27,712 bases of DNA, taken from the NCBI RefSeq assembly GCF_009725235.1, contig NZ_WJFC01000177.1, positions 1-27,712 of the forward strand. Direction: 5' to 3'. Source of the DNA: Scytonema sp. UIC 10036. Lineage in GTDB: Bacteria > Cyanobacteriota > Cyanobacteriia > Cyanobacteriales > Nostocaceae. The notes below the pieces were generated by a model. It saw nothing but the letters and a program-made list of their open reading frames with translations. It was not told the origin of the DNA and did no database searches. Both the position numbers and the translations under genes were made by a program. Shown here in pieces: positions 7,948 through 16,843 of the stretch (position 1 is the first letter of the stretch; every line of letters begins with the position of its first letter).

Positions 7948-10900
7948 TTATACCTCCTCACAGAGCGCCTTGACCAATGCGTCTAAACCAGATTGTGTGG
8001 TGAAATAAGTGACATGGTCGCAAGCTGCATCTGGAGAGATAATTCTGGGTTTGGGAGAGCGGTTTTCACTCACGCTTTTAATGCTTTCAAGTGATACCGC
8101 TATGTCGTTTGGTTGCTGGAAAAAGACTAGATTGACTACTCGCTCTCGAGCCGAGCCAAATAATTTTTCCATCAGTCGCTTTATAGTACTGGATTGTTTA
8201 CCGGGGTCGGGTTGTAATGCTTCAGGAAGAACTGAGCGATCGCCTGCAATGATGGTGTAACGCACGTTAGGATCTGGATTGGTAGCAATGCTTTGGATAA
8301 AATTGCTGCTGGGACTCATCTGCTCTACAGTCTTAATATTCGAGTCCACAAATTTTAAGATTCCTGCAATCACGACAGCAGGCCAAGCCACTGAGGAAAG
8401 TTGGTTTAATCCAATTCCCAGAGCGGCAAAAGCCCAATCTTGAACAGTAGGCCAGGGAGAACCGCCATTAGGTGTACCTAACATGACTAAGTGTTGAACA
8501 ATTTTATTTCCACCTTCTTTTTCGATAAAGGTACGAGATATTAAGCCCCCCATGGAATGGGCAATGATATCTAATTGTTTGCCGTGGTTGGCTGTTAACC
8601 CAACTTCTTCCAATCTTTGTTTGAGGAGTTTGGCATTTTCTTCAATGGTCGTATTGAGATTTTCGTAGTCAAAGGCAAGAATTAAGTCATATTTATCTTG
8701 CAGTGTTTTCTGTTGTCCGTTTTCTGTCAACGTTGCCTTTTGAGCGCTTGCCACGGACGTTTCTGTATCGCCAATGATACCATGAACATAAAGTAAAATA
8801 TTCTTGGCTTCGGTAACTTTTGCCGTGATGATTGCCTTATCCGCTTGATAAGATACACGTCCATCTGGTGAAATTTCCGCACTTCTTAACAAAGGATAAG
8901 CAAATTTTTGTCCAAAAGGTTGAGTCACCAATTTTTGGAAGAGAATCTTAATTGAACCTTGTAAGCTTCGGCTATTTGCTACTGGTTCGGGTAAGCGTTC
9001 TAAGGTAATTGCTGTCTTACCATTTTCTGCTTTAGCTGTGCCTAAAGGTAAGAAAAATTCCCCATCAAAAGCAAGTGGCAAAACATATTCGTTGGATGAC
9101 AATGGCTTGTCAACGACTATCTTGATAGGATTTTCTGGCGTGACGCTTTCGTGATTCTGTATGCCAGTGATTTCTAAAACGCTTAATTTCGAGAGACCGC
9201 TACGAGTGGTGTTAAATTCAAAGGGTTGAAACAGCTTTGGATCTTCTATGAGAATGGGTGGGAGTAAGTTACTGTTAACATCCCGGCTGTTTGGTGGTAA
9301 GGAGTTGATTTCAACTTTCCCTTGAAAACTGGAATTATTGTGCAGTACAACACCCGGTTGTAGAGTCGTTGGTTCAGATTGTTTAATTTCTACTCCAAGA
9401 GGTGGCTTAACTAAGGTCAGTTTAACTTCCTTGGTCATCCAGTTATCAATACTGTCAGCTCCCCGTTTCTGCGCTTGACGAGAAGAAACTTTGTCCATTA
9501 AACGGTTGAGAGCGCCGGATAATCCTGTAGAACGAGTAGAACGAGTGGGAGGTGGAGTATCAAGCCCTTTTTGTTCGAGTAAACTCGCATCGAAATCTTT
9601 AGCACTGACAATTAACTTGAAAATCTCATTGTATTCTGTCACTCCACTGTTTAAATATGCTCTGGGAATGACTAGCTCTAACGTGTCACTTGTTTTAATT
9701 GACGAAATTGAGTCATCACTCGATTTTTTCAATAAACGGATACTCCCTCTCTCTGTGAAAAATTCTGGAATACTTATTGAATAATCGCCTGCTAATTCTA
9801 CTATTTGAAAGTAGATATCTTGCTCGCTGTTATTGGTGACTTTGAGTTTTATTTCTGGCGGTGTCCATTGATTGTTTTTGAAAGTGTATTCTCCACGCAA
9901 ATTGGAACTCACCTGTTTTGAGGAATATTCGCGACCATCAGATATGACAATAACTTCGAGATCGACATCACTGGGTTGGATTTGGCTGGTGGGTGGCGTT
10001 TTCAATTCTAGAACATTTGCCCAACGCGCAACGTGTTCTAATCTTTTGATGATTTGCACCGCACGTTGCTGAGTGTATCCTTGTGTATCTGGTGCGGGTG
10101 GAATCGGTGCGACTATTGACTTGCGATCGCTTGCTTGTTTAATCCAGTATTGACCCTGATGTGCTTCTAGTTCGTAGTTGGCATCTTCAGATGATTCTGC
10201 TTCTCGAATAAATAAAGATGCTTCGCCCTCATTAGCTCTTGCTAAAGCCGTTCGAGCCAGTTCTATACCTTGAGCGTCCCCTACAAAATTCACTTTCAAT
10301 TGAGGAACAGGTACGCTGATGACAACCGCCCTGTAAGGTGCTTCTGGATCTATTTCCGTAATACTATTGAATTCAATTTTGCTAACTTCTGTAAATACTT
10401 CGGTAACTACAGCTTGACCAATGGCATGAGAAATATCGCTCAATTGTTCTGTTGGAGTTTCTTGTGGGAAAATTGCTAATAAAGTCTCTCCTTCGGTGAC
10501 TGGGCGAATACCATGTAAAGCACCGCCGTTGATGACCCAATCACCATAAACTTGATTGTTATAGGTGAGAGTAAAGTAATTCAAACGCTCGCCTGCTGCA
10601 CCTCCCAAGAAAGTTAGTCCTAAATCTTCAGCAAGTGCTTCTATTTGAGGTGACTGATCGTTGACTTTACTGAGGATCAAAGCATTGATATCTTGCAATA
10701 AATCAGCATAGGATAAACCACCATGCGTGCGTTGCAATGCTTGAGTGAAAAAGTAAGAAAAAGCACCGCGTGGACTACCGTCTTCACCTCTATGCTCTTT
10801 TGCTGTCTGATGGGAACGACAAGCCGCGATCGCAACGTGTCTTGGTAGCTCGTAGCTCTCACTCAAACGCCGTTTCACCCATTCTTCGGTAAAAATAAAA

Positions 10901-11445
10901 TCTTTTAAATCCCTTCCTCTTCCGTCTGCAGGGGTTTGACGTTCCACCACTTTTGGATCTCGCGTTGCTGTACCGGAGTGACAGCAATCCAAAATAATCA
11001 GGATATGTGGATTGTTCTTTGCCACCTGTTCTATAAGGTAGCTTAATTCCTTATCTGCTAAGTCTCGACCTTCTTTTGTGCGGCTATCATAGCAAACTAA
11101 GGTTTCAATTTGACGGTCTGAATCTTTAATGCGAAACGCCTCTGGTGCTGGTTCAAAGGAACCATGTCCTGCATAGTAAAACAAGACTACATCTTCACTG
11201 GTTGCTTGAGACAGGTGTTTTTGAAAGCCGTCGATAATTGCTTGACGTGTCGCCAATTCGTTCGTGAGTTTCCAAGGAACCTCTGAATTTTCAACTAATT
11301 CCGCCGTTCCCTCGGTAGCAATTCGTTTGCGTAAATATTCTTCTATTGCATTGATATCGTTAACGCAACCGCTTAAATTATTGACTCTGGATTCTGGATG
11401 GTATTTATCAATACCAGCAAGGAGTGCGTAAATTTTTTGAGCCAT
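7948..11445 (-). CDS. Orthocaspase fused to a C-terminal alpha/beta hydrolase (lipase-like)
   Basis: A 1165-residue protein. Residues 1-260 are a peptidase C14/orthocaspase domain: KIYALLAGIDKYHP, YYAGHG with catalytic H94 and ILDCCHSG with catalytic C155. About 260-710 form a long middle region shared with the vWA-caspase paralogue, with no domain I can name. The last 300 or so residues are an alpha/beta hydrolase: LLYVHGIIGDT (oxyanion region), IIAHSMGGLISR with the nucleophile Ser, a PNDIAVSLES segment for the acid and CDHVTYF for the His, in the order of PGAP1/lipase-like serine hydrolases. No signal peptide or membrane helix is evident. Last gene of the GTPase-TPR train; the 246-base gap upstream may hold its own promoter. 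Inferred role: a suicide effector in which caspase cleavage frees or activates a lipid-cutting hydrolase. Confidence 0.88.
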   Translation of the reverse strand: MAQKIYALLAGIDKYHPESRVNNLSGCVNDINAIEEYLRKRIATEGTAELVENSEVPWKLTNELATRQAIIDGFQKHLSQATSEDVVLFYYAGHGSFEPAPEAFRIKDSDRQIETLVCYDSRTKEGRDLADKELSYLIEQVAKNNPHILIILDCCHSGTATRDPKVVERQTPADGRGRDLKDFIFTEEWVKRRLSESYELPRHVAIAACRSHQTAKEHRGEDGSPRGAFSYFFTQALQRTHGGLSYADLLQDINALILSKVNDQSPQIEALAEDLGLTFLGGAAGERLNYFTLTYNNQVYGDWVINGGALHGIRPVTEGETLLAIFPQETPTEQLSDISHAIGQAVVTEVFTEVSKIEFNSITEIDPEAPYRAVVISVPVPQLKVNFVGDAQGIELARTALARANEGEASLFIREAESSEDANYELEAHQGQYWIKQASDRKSIVAPIPPAPDTQGYTQQRAVQIIKRLEHVARWANVLELKTPPTSQIQPSDVDLEVIVISDGREYSSKQVSSNLRGEYTFKNNQWTPPEIKLKVTNNSEQDIYFQIVELAGDYSISIPEFFTERGSIRLLKKSSDDSISSIKTSDTLELVIPRAYLNSGVTEYNEIFKLIVSAKDFDASLLEQKGLDTPPPTRSTRSTGLSGALNRLMDKVSSRQAQKRGADSIDNWMTKEVKLTLVKPPLGVEIKQSEPTTLQPGVVLHNNSSFQGKVEINSLPPNSRDVNSNLLPPILIEDPKLFQPFEFNTTRSGLSKLSVLEITGIQNHESVTPENPIKIVVDKPLSSNEYVLPLAFDGEFFLPLGTAKAENGKTAITLERLPEPVANSRSLQGSIKILFQKLVTQPFGQKFAYPLLRSAEISPDGRVSYQADKAIITAKVTEAKNILLYVHGIIGDTETSVASAQKATLTENGQQKTLQDKYDLILAFDYENLNTTIEENAKLLKQRLEEVGLTANHGKQLDIIAHSMGGLISRTFIEKEGGNKIVQHLVMLGTPNGGSPWPTVQDWAFAALGIGLNQLSSVAWPAVVIAGILKFVDSNIKTVEQMSPSSNFIQSIATNPDPNVRYTIIAGDRSVLPEALQPDPGKQSSTIKRLMEKLFGSARERVVNLVFFQQPNDIAVSLESIKSVSENRSPKPRIISPDAACDHVTYFTTQSGLDALVKALCEEV

Positions 11446-11608
11446 AGCTGTTGACCTTGTAAAGCTGTTCGATTTTAGCTTCTAGATTGAGGATATCAAT
11501 CCTTTTCTATATAGGTGTAAGTAAAATTAACTTATGCACAATTGACACGCGGGTCGCAACTATCGTTATGAGGGATTGTCCCTCCCGTCATAGCGAAGGA
11601 CTTTGTAA

Positions 11609-11627
11609 AGACTAGCCATGCTAGTCT
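11609..11627. repeat. Short perfect hairpin in the caspase-TPR gap
   Basis: AGACTAGC (11609-11616), loop CAT, GCTAGTCT (11620-11627): an 8-bp perfect stem. It is followed on the + strand by CTATATTTTT and on the minus strand by CTTTACAAAG, so neither side has a clear terminator run. The rest of 11446-11691 shows no ORF. It could be an interspersed palindrome or an attenuator between the TPR and caspase genes. Confidence 0.5.
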
Positions 11628-11691
11628 CTATATTTTTGCCGATATTATTGTGAGACAAAACTCAACCAGTATCGATTTAATAGGAAGAATG

Positions 11692-12564
11692 TCAAGGATT
11701 CCACTCGGCTATTTTGCTGAGCAAATCTTCTAACTGCCTCCTATCTTTAATTAGTTCCAAATCTGGGTCAGTTTTAACAAACAGTTGAAAATTCGGATTG
11801 ATTTTTAAAGCTGTTTCTAGGGTTTCAATTGCTAACGCTTCGTTTCCTATTTGGGCTGCACAACAAGCCGTGTTGTATAAGGAGTACTCATCAGCTGGGT
11901 TGAGTTCTGTTGCTTTTTGATATCTCTCAAGCGCTTCTTCATATCTACCTAAATATCTAAGAGTGTCTCCTTGCTTGTAATATACCCAAAATTCATCTGG
12001 GCGAAAATATTGTGCTTCATCATAACTTTTAAGTGCTTCTTCGTAGCGATTTAAATGTCTCAAAGCATCTCCCCGCCGCAACCATGCCCAGTAATCGTTG
12101 GAACGTCTGGACAAAGCTTTATCGTAATTGGAAACTGCATCTTCATAGCGATCTAAATGTCTTAAGGCTTCGGCTCGACGAAACCATGCCCAGTAATCAC
12201 GGGGGCGGATTTCGAGTGCCTTATCAAAATTTGCGATCGCATCCTCAAACAAGTCCAAATCATCTAGTGCAATACAGCCCCGGTTATACCATCCCCAGTA
12301 ATCATTGGGCCGAATAGATAGTGCTCGATCGTAACTGATAATAGCCGCCTCGTACTGACCTAATTCCCGTAAAGCACCGCCTCTGTCATACCACACCCAA
12401 TAGTTATCGGGGCTAACTGCCAAAGCTTTATCGTAATACACGATAGCTTCTTCATAACGCTCTTGTTTGTCGAGCTGCTTGCCCTGCTGATACCAGTATT
12501 TGTAGTCCTCAGAGACGAGCAAAGAAGTATCTGCCCCCGTCCTTACCGCTTGACTCATGGTCAA
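11692..12564 (-). CDS. Seven-TPR repeat protein
   Basis: A 290-residue protein that is almost entirely tetratricopeptide repeats. Seven units of 34-35 residues run from about residue 24 to 260, most of them starting with YW (DNYWVWYDRG, NDYWGWYNRG, RDYWAWFRRA, NDYWAWLRRG, DEFWVYYKQG) and ending with a P-N/D turn. The odd W-rich first helix is nearly constant between units 2-5, which points to recent internal duplication. There are no other domains. TPR arrays bind peptides or partner proteins; beside two GTPases and a caspase, a sensor or scaffold role is likely. It lies 52 bases after the tail-anchored protein gene, same strand. Confidence 0.9.
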   Translation of the reverse strand: MTMSQAVRTGADTSLLVSEDYKYWYQQGKQLDKQERYEEAIVYYDKALAVSPDNYWVWYDRGGALRELGQYEAAIISYDRALSIRPNDYWGWYNRGCIALDDLDLFEDAIANFDKALEIRPRDYWAWFRRAEALRHLDRYEDAVSNYDKALSRRSNDYWAWLRRGDALRHLNRYEEALKSYDEAQYFRPDEFWVYYKQGDTLRYLGRYEEALERYQKATELNPADEYSLYNTACCAAQIGNEALAIETLETALKINPNFQLFVKTDPDLELIKDRRQLEDLLSKIAEWNP

Positions 12565-12616
12565 TTCCTCAAACAGTTACACTCGTTACAGACAACCACA
12601 CTTTATTATGAACGAT

Positions 12617-13375
12617 TTATCGGATAAACAGAAATAGAATCATAAATACTGGAATGACAGCGATTAACAAGATGACGAAAACTAGCGAATTGTTCTTTTG
12701 ATGCGTTTGGCTGCTGCTTGCAAGTGCTGACTCTGCCAGGTAACTTTTTTTATAGGGTTCAAGCCATCCCTCCCCCTGTACTAAATTAGATAACCCACGC
12801 CAGACATTTGCCTGTTTTAAAGCATTTGCTGATTTGATACCAGTGACAACGACAAGGGGAATGTTATTGAAGCCATTACCTTTTGGCAAACAGCGTTCTT
12901 CTAGCTCATAAGCTATATCGTTTCGTAAATACTCGGAATTTCTGCCAATTTTACTTTCTAATTTGGCATCAAAATGCCTGACTTCATCTACCTTGAAGTA
13001 ATTTATGGTATCAAAAGCAACCTCAAATCCAAACTCGCCACCAAATTTTACGGCTTTATCAAGATCGGTATCCAACAACCCGCGTAAGGAATAAGCTGCG
13101 ATCGCACGTAACTTTTGCTCGTTGGCTTCACTATCTTCACCAACCCATGCTACAGAGTTACGAATTCTCCTTCCTTGAAAATCTGTCCTTTCACTAGCCT
13201 CAAGACCGGTAATCAGTAATAGCAATTTATTATCATAACGCCCTAAAACAACTGAAGGTGATTCACTTTGAATAACATCGCTAATTCGGTATTGTTTGAG
13301 AATAGGTGGCACTTCTGGCAACCAGCAGTAATCATATTCTTGTGAAAAACCGCGACTTTGTACGTAAATCTTCAT
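12617..13375 (-). CDS. Tail-anchored cyanobacterial protein of unknown function
   Basis: A 252-residue protein. The first 215 or so residues are soluble (MKIYVQSRGFSQEYDYCWLP at the start, then SPSVVLGRYDNKLLLLITGLEAS and GRRIRNSVAWVGED), with mixed alpha/beta character. About 229-250 form one hydrophobic helix (SLVFVILLIAVIPVFMILFLF), then Arg-stop. So it is C-terminally anchored with the body in the cytoplasm. I do not recognise the domain. Being directly after the P-loop GTPase gene and only heptamer-repeat DNA away suggests it is a partner or target of that GTPase, tying the module to a membrane. Confidence 0.75.
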   Translation of the reverse strand: MKIYVQSRGFSQEYDYCWLPEVPPILKQYRISDVIQSESPSVVLGRYDNKLLLLITGLEASERTDFQGRRIRNSVAWVGEDSEANEQKLRAIAAYSLRGLLDTDLDKAVKFGGEFGFEVAFDTINYFKVDEVRHFDAKLESKIGRNSEYLRNDIAYELEERCLPKGNGFNNIPLVVVTGIKSANALKQANVWRGLSNLVQGEGWLEPYKKSYLAESALASSSQTHQKNNSLVFVILLIAVIPVFMILFLFIR

Positions 13376-13378
13376 AAT

Positions 13379-13432
13379 ATTTTGGATTTTGGATTTTGGA
13401 TTTTGGATTAGGAAATTTTTGATTTTGGATTT
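13379..13432. repeat. Heptamer tandem repeat between GTPase and tail-anchored genes
   Basis: At least four contiguous copies of TTTTGGA, then degenerate copies (GATTTTGGATTTTT). On the minus strand this is AATCCAA-type repeat, the same heptamer as at 20501-20534 and 22587-22684. It fills nearly the whole 60-base intercistronic space without breaking either gene. Confidence 0.85.
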
Positions 13433-13435
13433 TTG

Positions 13436-14407
13436 TTAGACTTTTAGTAAGTCTTCTCCTTGTAAAATGGCAAATCCATTGTTAGTTTTACATTCACTGG
13501 CAAACTGCCGAATAGCTTCTTTCAGATAATAATCTTTCCCCAATAAATCGCGAAGAAAATTAAATACTCCCCAATTACGCGTATCTAAATGAATTTTTAA
13601 TAAAAATCTCAAAAGATACCGCAAAGGTTGTTCGCTATCTATAGGGCTATAGGCTGCATCATGACTGGTTTTCCGAAAAAGAAAATGGGGGATGTTACTA
13701 TCTATCTCTACTCTGGAAAAAACGACACTTCCCACAGTTTGTACGGGAGTGACAACGACTGCGACTTTGGGTAGTAATGCTGCTGAATTCAACAGATCTA
13801 TTAATTTTGCATATCCTTCTTTAATACGTGTTAACAGTTGTTGAGCCGTTTTTTCATCTTTTAAATACTTCTCACATTTCACAGGCGCAAATATCACCAA
13901 TCTTGGAGATTCTAGCTCTTGATAAGCTGTTTTAAATAAGTCTGTCATTTGTTGCACTCTATTAATTTGCTCGTGCCACTTACCTTTCTGTTCCATTAAA
14001 GCAGGTGCATCTATAGCAATTAACACCGCAACACATTCTGTCAGCATTTTCTTAACAAATTGCTTTTTTTCTGGAGTGGCTTTAGCAGCGTGGTAACCTC
14101 CTGGGTAATCCTGAAAGTGGAGTTCTAAAGAAGGTTTTTTAGCTTTCTTTCCCAAACCAAAAACAAAAGACCGAAGATGTTCGGGTTCTCCTTCTGTTCC
14201 TCTGACTCCTCCTCTAGGTTCAAAATCATTCAACAAACTTTTGAGTTCCATTAAACGTTCTTGCAAAATTGCCGAACTTTCTTCGTCAGGTGTCAGTTGT
14301 AAATCTGTTTTACCAATGGTGTTTTCAAATTGTTCGTAGAGAGCGGTTAAAAGAGTGGTTTTGCCTACGCCACTCGGTCCAAGCATTGTAATTTTCAGTT
14401 CGTCCAT
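13436..14407 (-). CDS. P-loop GTPase of the conflict-system double-GTPase type
   Basis: A 323-residue protein. Walker A is GPSGVGKT (10-17) in a strand-loop start KITMLGPSGVGKTTLL. The G3-like motif is FQDYPGG (D100). The next strand VLIAIDAP and later LVIFAPVKCEKY (about 170-181) stand where G4 would be, with KCE in place of NKxD. This arrangement resembles the DO-GTPase families described in GTPase-centred bacterial conflict systems; a plain Ras-like GTPase is less likely. No membrane helix. The stop is followed by heptamer repeats and then the tail-anchored gene; the start lies 93 bases after the stop of the dynamin-like gene, with a palindromic repeat between. Confidence 0.75.
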   Translation of the reverse strand: MDELKITMLGPSGVGKTTLLTALYEQFENTIGKTDLQLTPDEESSAILQERLMELKSLLNDFEPRGGVRGTEGEPEHLRSFVFGLGKKAKKPSLELHFQDYPGGYHAAKATPEKKQFVKKMLTECVAVLIAIDAPALMEQKGKWHEQINRVQQMTDLFKTAYQELESPRLVIFAPVKCEKYLKDEKTAQQLLTRIKEGYAKLIDLLNSAALLPKVAVVVTPVQTVGSVVFSRVEIDSNIPHFLFRKTSHDAAYSPIDSEQPLRYLLRFLLKIHLDTRNWGVFNFLRDLLGKDYYLKEAIRQFASECKTNNGFAILQGEDLLKV

Positions 14408-14448
14408 GTTTCCTGGTATGTTATTGCAAAAATCGCAGAGAATTTATT

Positions 14449-14501
14449 AGATCCCCGACTTCACCTCGTTTCCAGGCTCCGCCTGGAAACGAGAGGGATC
14501 T
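14449..14501. repeat. Nested palindromic repeat between the two GTPase genes
   Basis: Perfect 13-bp inner stem CTCGTTTCCAGGC (14465-14477), TCC loop, GCCTGGAAACGAG (14481-14493), inside an outer 7-bp stem AGATCCC (14449-14455)/GGGATCT (14495-14501). Same family as 17844-17874. It overlaps the stop codon of the dynamin-like gene and would form a strong RNA hairpin at the end of that cistron. Confidence 0.85.
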
Positions 14502-16680
14502 AGTGATTTATGTGATTAGCTATCATTGCCTTGTCTACTGAGTGAAGCCACTCCCGACGCAATCGAGTGCGATCGCCAAGCTGTTCAAATTCATCATGCC
14601 AAACAATGGCTCTGATTTCTTCTAAAAAGATGCGCCATTCTGTCTTTGCTCCCTCAGCACGCAGTACGCGATCTACAAACTCTTCTACTATGGCAAATGC
14701 TGCTAGGCTGGGTTCGCATAGCAAATCTTCTAAAGCTGTTTCACAACCGTATAAAGCTTCTGCGTGCAGAGTTTTCAGGTTGGTGAAGATTTCTTTTGCA
14801 GATGGAGATTTTGACAATTGCAGTGAGGTTTCGTCTGGTGTCAAACCATCTAAGTGTTTGCGGATGCGGTGCTGGATGAGTCCCCGATAGGAAATATCAA
14901 ATTCCGCGAGGATTTGAAATCCTAACTTTAATTTTGGTAAGGATTCGGGTAACTGTTTGGCTATTTCATTCAAAAATTCATAACCTCTGGTTTCTGTCAA
15001 CCCCTCCAACCTTCCCTGGTTTACCAGAACTTCTGCAACTTGAGATTTGACTTTAAAAAGCAATTGCTTCAATCCGCTATCTAGGGCTAAGAAATGTTGT
15101 GACACGTGGGCGCGAAGTTCATTTAAGTATTCGTAGTAGGCGTTGGGATACCCACCAACGCGATCGCGTCTTTTCTCAATGTCTTCTAAACTAGGGATAG
15201 CAGTGTCTGTACGACAAGCTTCAACAGCTGCTTCTACTTGCTGTTTAAAATGAATGTCTTGAGCGTTTCTTTGTTGTTTGAGATGTCGCAGCAGTTTTTC
15301 CAAACCACTGGTGACATCATTCCACAGCTCGTCAAACAGCTGTAAGAACATGGGGAACCAATTGTCTTGTTGTGCTGCTTCACCCAAGGCTTTTCGTGCT
15401 TTTTCTAACTCTGAGCTCGCACCATTTTGAAGTTGCATTAACCTCTCTTGACAAGAAGAGGCATATTGCTCATCTAATGAAGTAATCTTTTCAGCTAAAT
15501 AATTAAGTACCTCATCCAAAACTTCACTTGCTGCCTCTATATTGGCACAGTTAGCAGTCAAACATTGAATCACCCTCAGATGTTTTTCCTTTAATGTATC
15601 TGCTAGGTCCTGACAGTTGTTGTAATTATCTCCATTTTTTGAGTCAGCATTTGTCCGATTGAGAATCATAAAAGACCATAACTCAATTGGTAAATCCACG
15701 AGGGAAGCACGTGCTGTGTCATACAATCGCACATCCACATCTGCCCAGTAATCACCAGATGACTTTGGCATCCGCACAAAGAGAATGCCATCAACATCCT
15801 GTCCCAAAGTTTTCATGAGTCGTTCTTCATCTCCAACACCCGTATCTCCCAACCCCGGCATATCTACCAAGGCAATTTGTCCAACATCTGTGTTGGGAAA
15901 CTGACAAACAATTTTCACTTCTCTGACTGCTAAATAATTGAAAAATACCCTTTGACCATCAGGGGTATCTTGAGCAACGTACTCGCGAATTTCGTTACGA
16001 GAAATGAGACGGGGTGAAGGTTCTTGTAAAAGATAGCGGTACTTTTCTAAATGGGTATGGTATCGACTTAAATGTTCGTACATCGCCCCCGGTTCGGCAT
16101 ATCCGGGAAGGTTGTGAGGGAGTAGTGGCAAAGGATGCTCTGCAAATTCAGCAATTGTTATTGGTTTTGCACCTAAGTATAGCTTTTCGTAATAGGGAGC
16201 AATGACCTCATCTAAAAACGAGCGATCCGAATGAAACCACACTTCACCATAAGTTTCTACATTCGGATTATGATGAATGATACTGCGGACACCCGTACAA
16301 TGCTGCCGATCTCCATCGGGAATTTCAGCAGCCGTAAGTCCTGTTAAGCTTTGTAGCAAACGACTTTTCCCTTGCCTTGCTCGTCCCACAACTCCTATAT
16401 TGAGAGTGTCCCGGCAAAAACGCACTTTGAGCTTGTTTAATACTTCTAGTTCAGCAGTAATGCTGAATTGAAGCCTCCCCAAGTCAATTTCTTTCAAACG
16501 CCCGATGGCATTTGCGTCATCCACTCGTGTTAGAAGTTGATTGCGATGGTTTTCAAGAGAACGAAGTGCAGAGGCGAGAGATTTTAAATTAACTTCCACC
16601 TGTTCAATTTTTTGGGCTAGGGGACGGCGTTTTTCAATAATGCTGACAATTTTTTCAGCCCGATTTGTTGCGTTTGTCAT
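14500..16680 (-). CDS. Dynamin-like large GTPase
   Basis: A 726-residue protein. Residues 20-90 are helical with a coiled-coil look. The GTPase domain follows: G1 GRARQGKS (99-106), a Thr-containing switch after CTGVRSII, G3 DMPGLGD (273-279), G4-like LNRTNAD (N341, Arg in place of Lys). From about 395 to the end the protein is long and helical, as in the stalk of bacterial dynamin-like proteins. No transmembrane segment is clear. Dynamin-like GTPases bind or remodel membranes, and several act in phage defence. First gene of a minus-strand train with a small GTPase, a tail-anchored protein, a TPR protein and the caspase-hydrolase. The start is at the ATG at 16680, which overlaps a small repeat-built reading frame. 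Confidence 0.82.
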   Translation of the reverse strand: MTNATNRAEKIVSIIEKRRPLAQKIEQVEVNLKSLASALRSLENHRNQLLTRVDDANAIGRLKEIDLGRLQFSITAELEVLNKLKVRFCRDTLNIGVVGRARQGKSRLLQSLTGLTAAEIPDGDRQHCTGVRSIIHHNPNVETYGEVWFHSDRSFLDEVIAPYYEKLYLGAKPITIAEFAEHPLPLLPHNLPGYAEPGAMYEHLSRYHTHLEKYRYLLQEPSPRLISRNEIREYVAQDTPDGQRVFFNYLAVREVKIVCQFPNTDVGQIALVDMPGLGDTGVGDEERLMKTLGQDVDGILFVRMPKSSGDYWADVDVRLYDTARASLVDLPIELWSFMILNRTNADSKNGDNYNNCQDLADTLKEKHLRVIQCLTANCANIEAASEVLDEVLNYLAEKITSLDEQYASSCQERLMQLQNGASSELEKARKALGEAAQQDNWFPMFLQLFDELWNDVTSGLEKLLRHLKQQRNAQDIHFKQQVEAAVEACRTDTAIPSLEDIEKRRDRVGGYPNAYYEYLNELRAHVSQHFLALDSGLKQLLFKVKSQVAEVLVNQGRLEGLTETRGYEFLNEIAKQLPESLPKLKLGFQILAEFDISYRGLIQHRIRKHLDGLTPDETSLQLSKSPSAKEIFTNLKTLHAEALYGCETALEDLLCEPSLAAFAIVEEFVDRVLRAEGAKTEWRIFLEEIRAIVWHDEFEQLGDRTRLRREWLHSVDKAMIANHINH

Positions 16681-16682
16681 TT

Positions 16683-16717
16683 GTCATTGGTAAGCGTGTC
16701 ATTGGTAAGCGTGTCAT
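16683..16717 (-). repeat. 15-bp tandem repeat carrying start codons ahead of the dynamin-like gene
   Basis: Two full copies and a partial third of ACGCTTACCAATGAC read on the minus strand, each with an ATG. From the ATG at 16717 a 20-codon frame (MTRLPMTRLP...) runs to a TGA at 16655-16657, overlapping the first 26 bases of the dynamin-like gene in another frame. It may be only slippage of the start region, or a short upstream ORF. Confidence 0.6.
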
Positions 16718-16843
16718 TGGTAAAGATTTTAGGCGTATTTACATTTTGTCATGTAGTTCTGTGTATTTCCGCTAGCTACTTCTATCAGTTGTTTAATTTG
16801 CGATAAACTGTATTAATTATACGTAGTTAAAAGTTCTTTTAAC

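Noticed and set aside
9491..9784. Plus-strand frame repeated at 2719-3015
   Set aside because: It is the antisense of the duplicated caspase middle region; both copies exist only because the sense gene is duplicated.
13379..13432. Possible CRISPR-like array
   Set aside because: Units are seven bases without spacers; the same holds for the arrays at 20501, 21279, 22587 and 25781.
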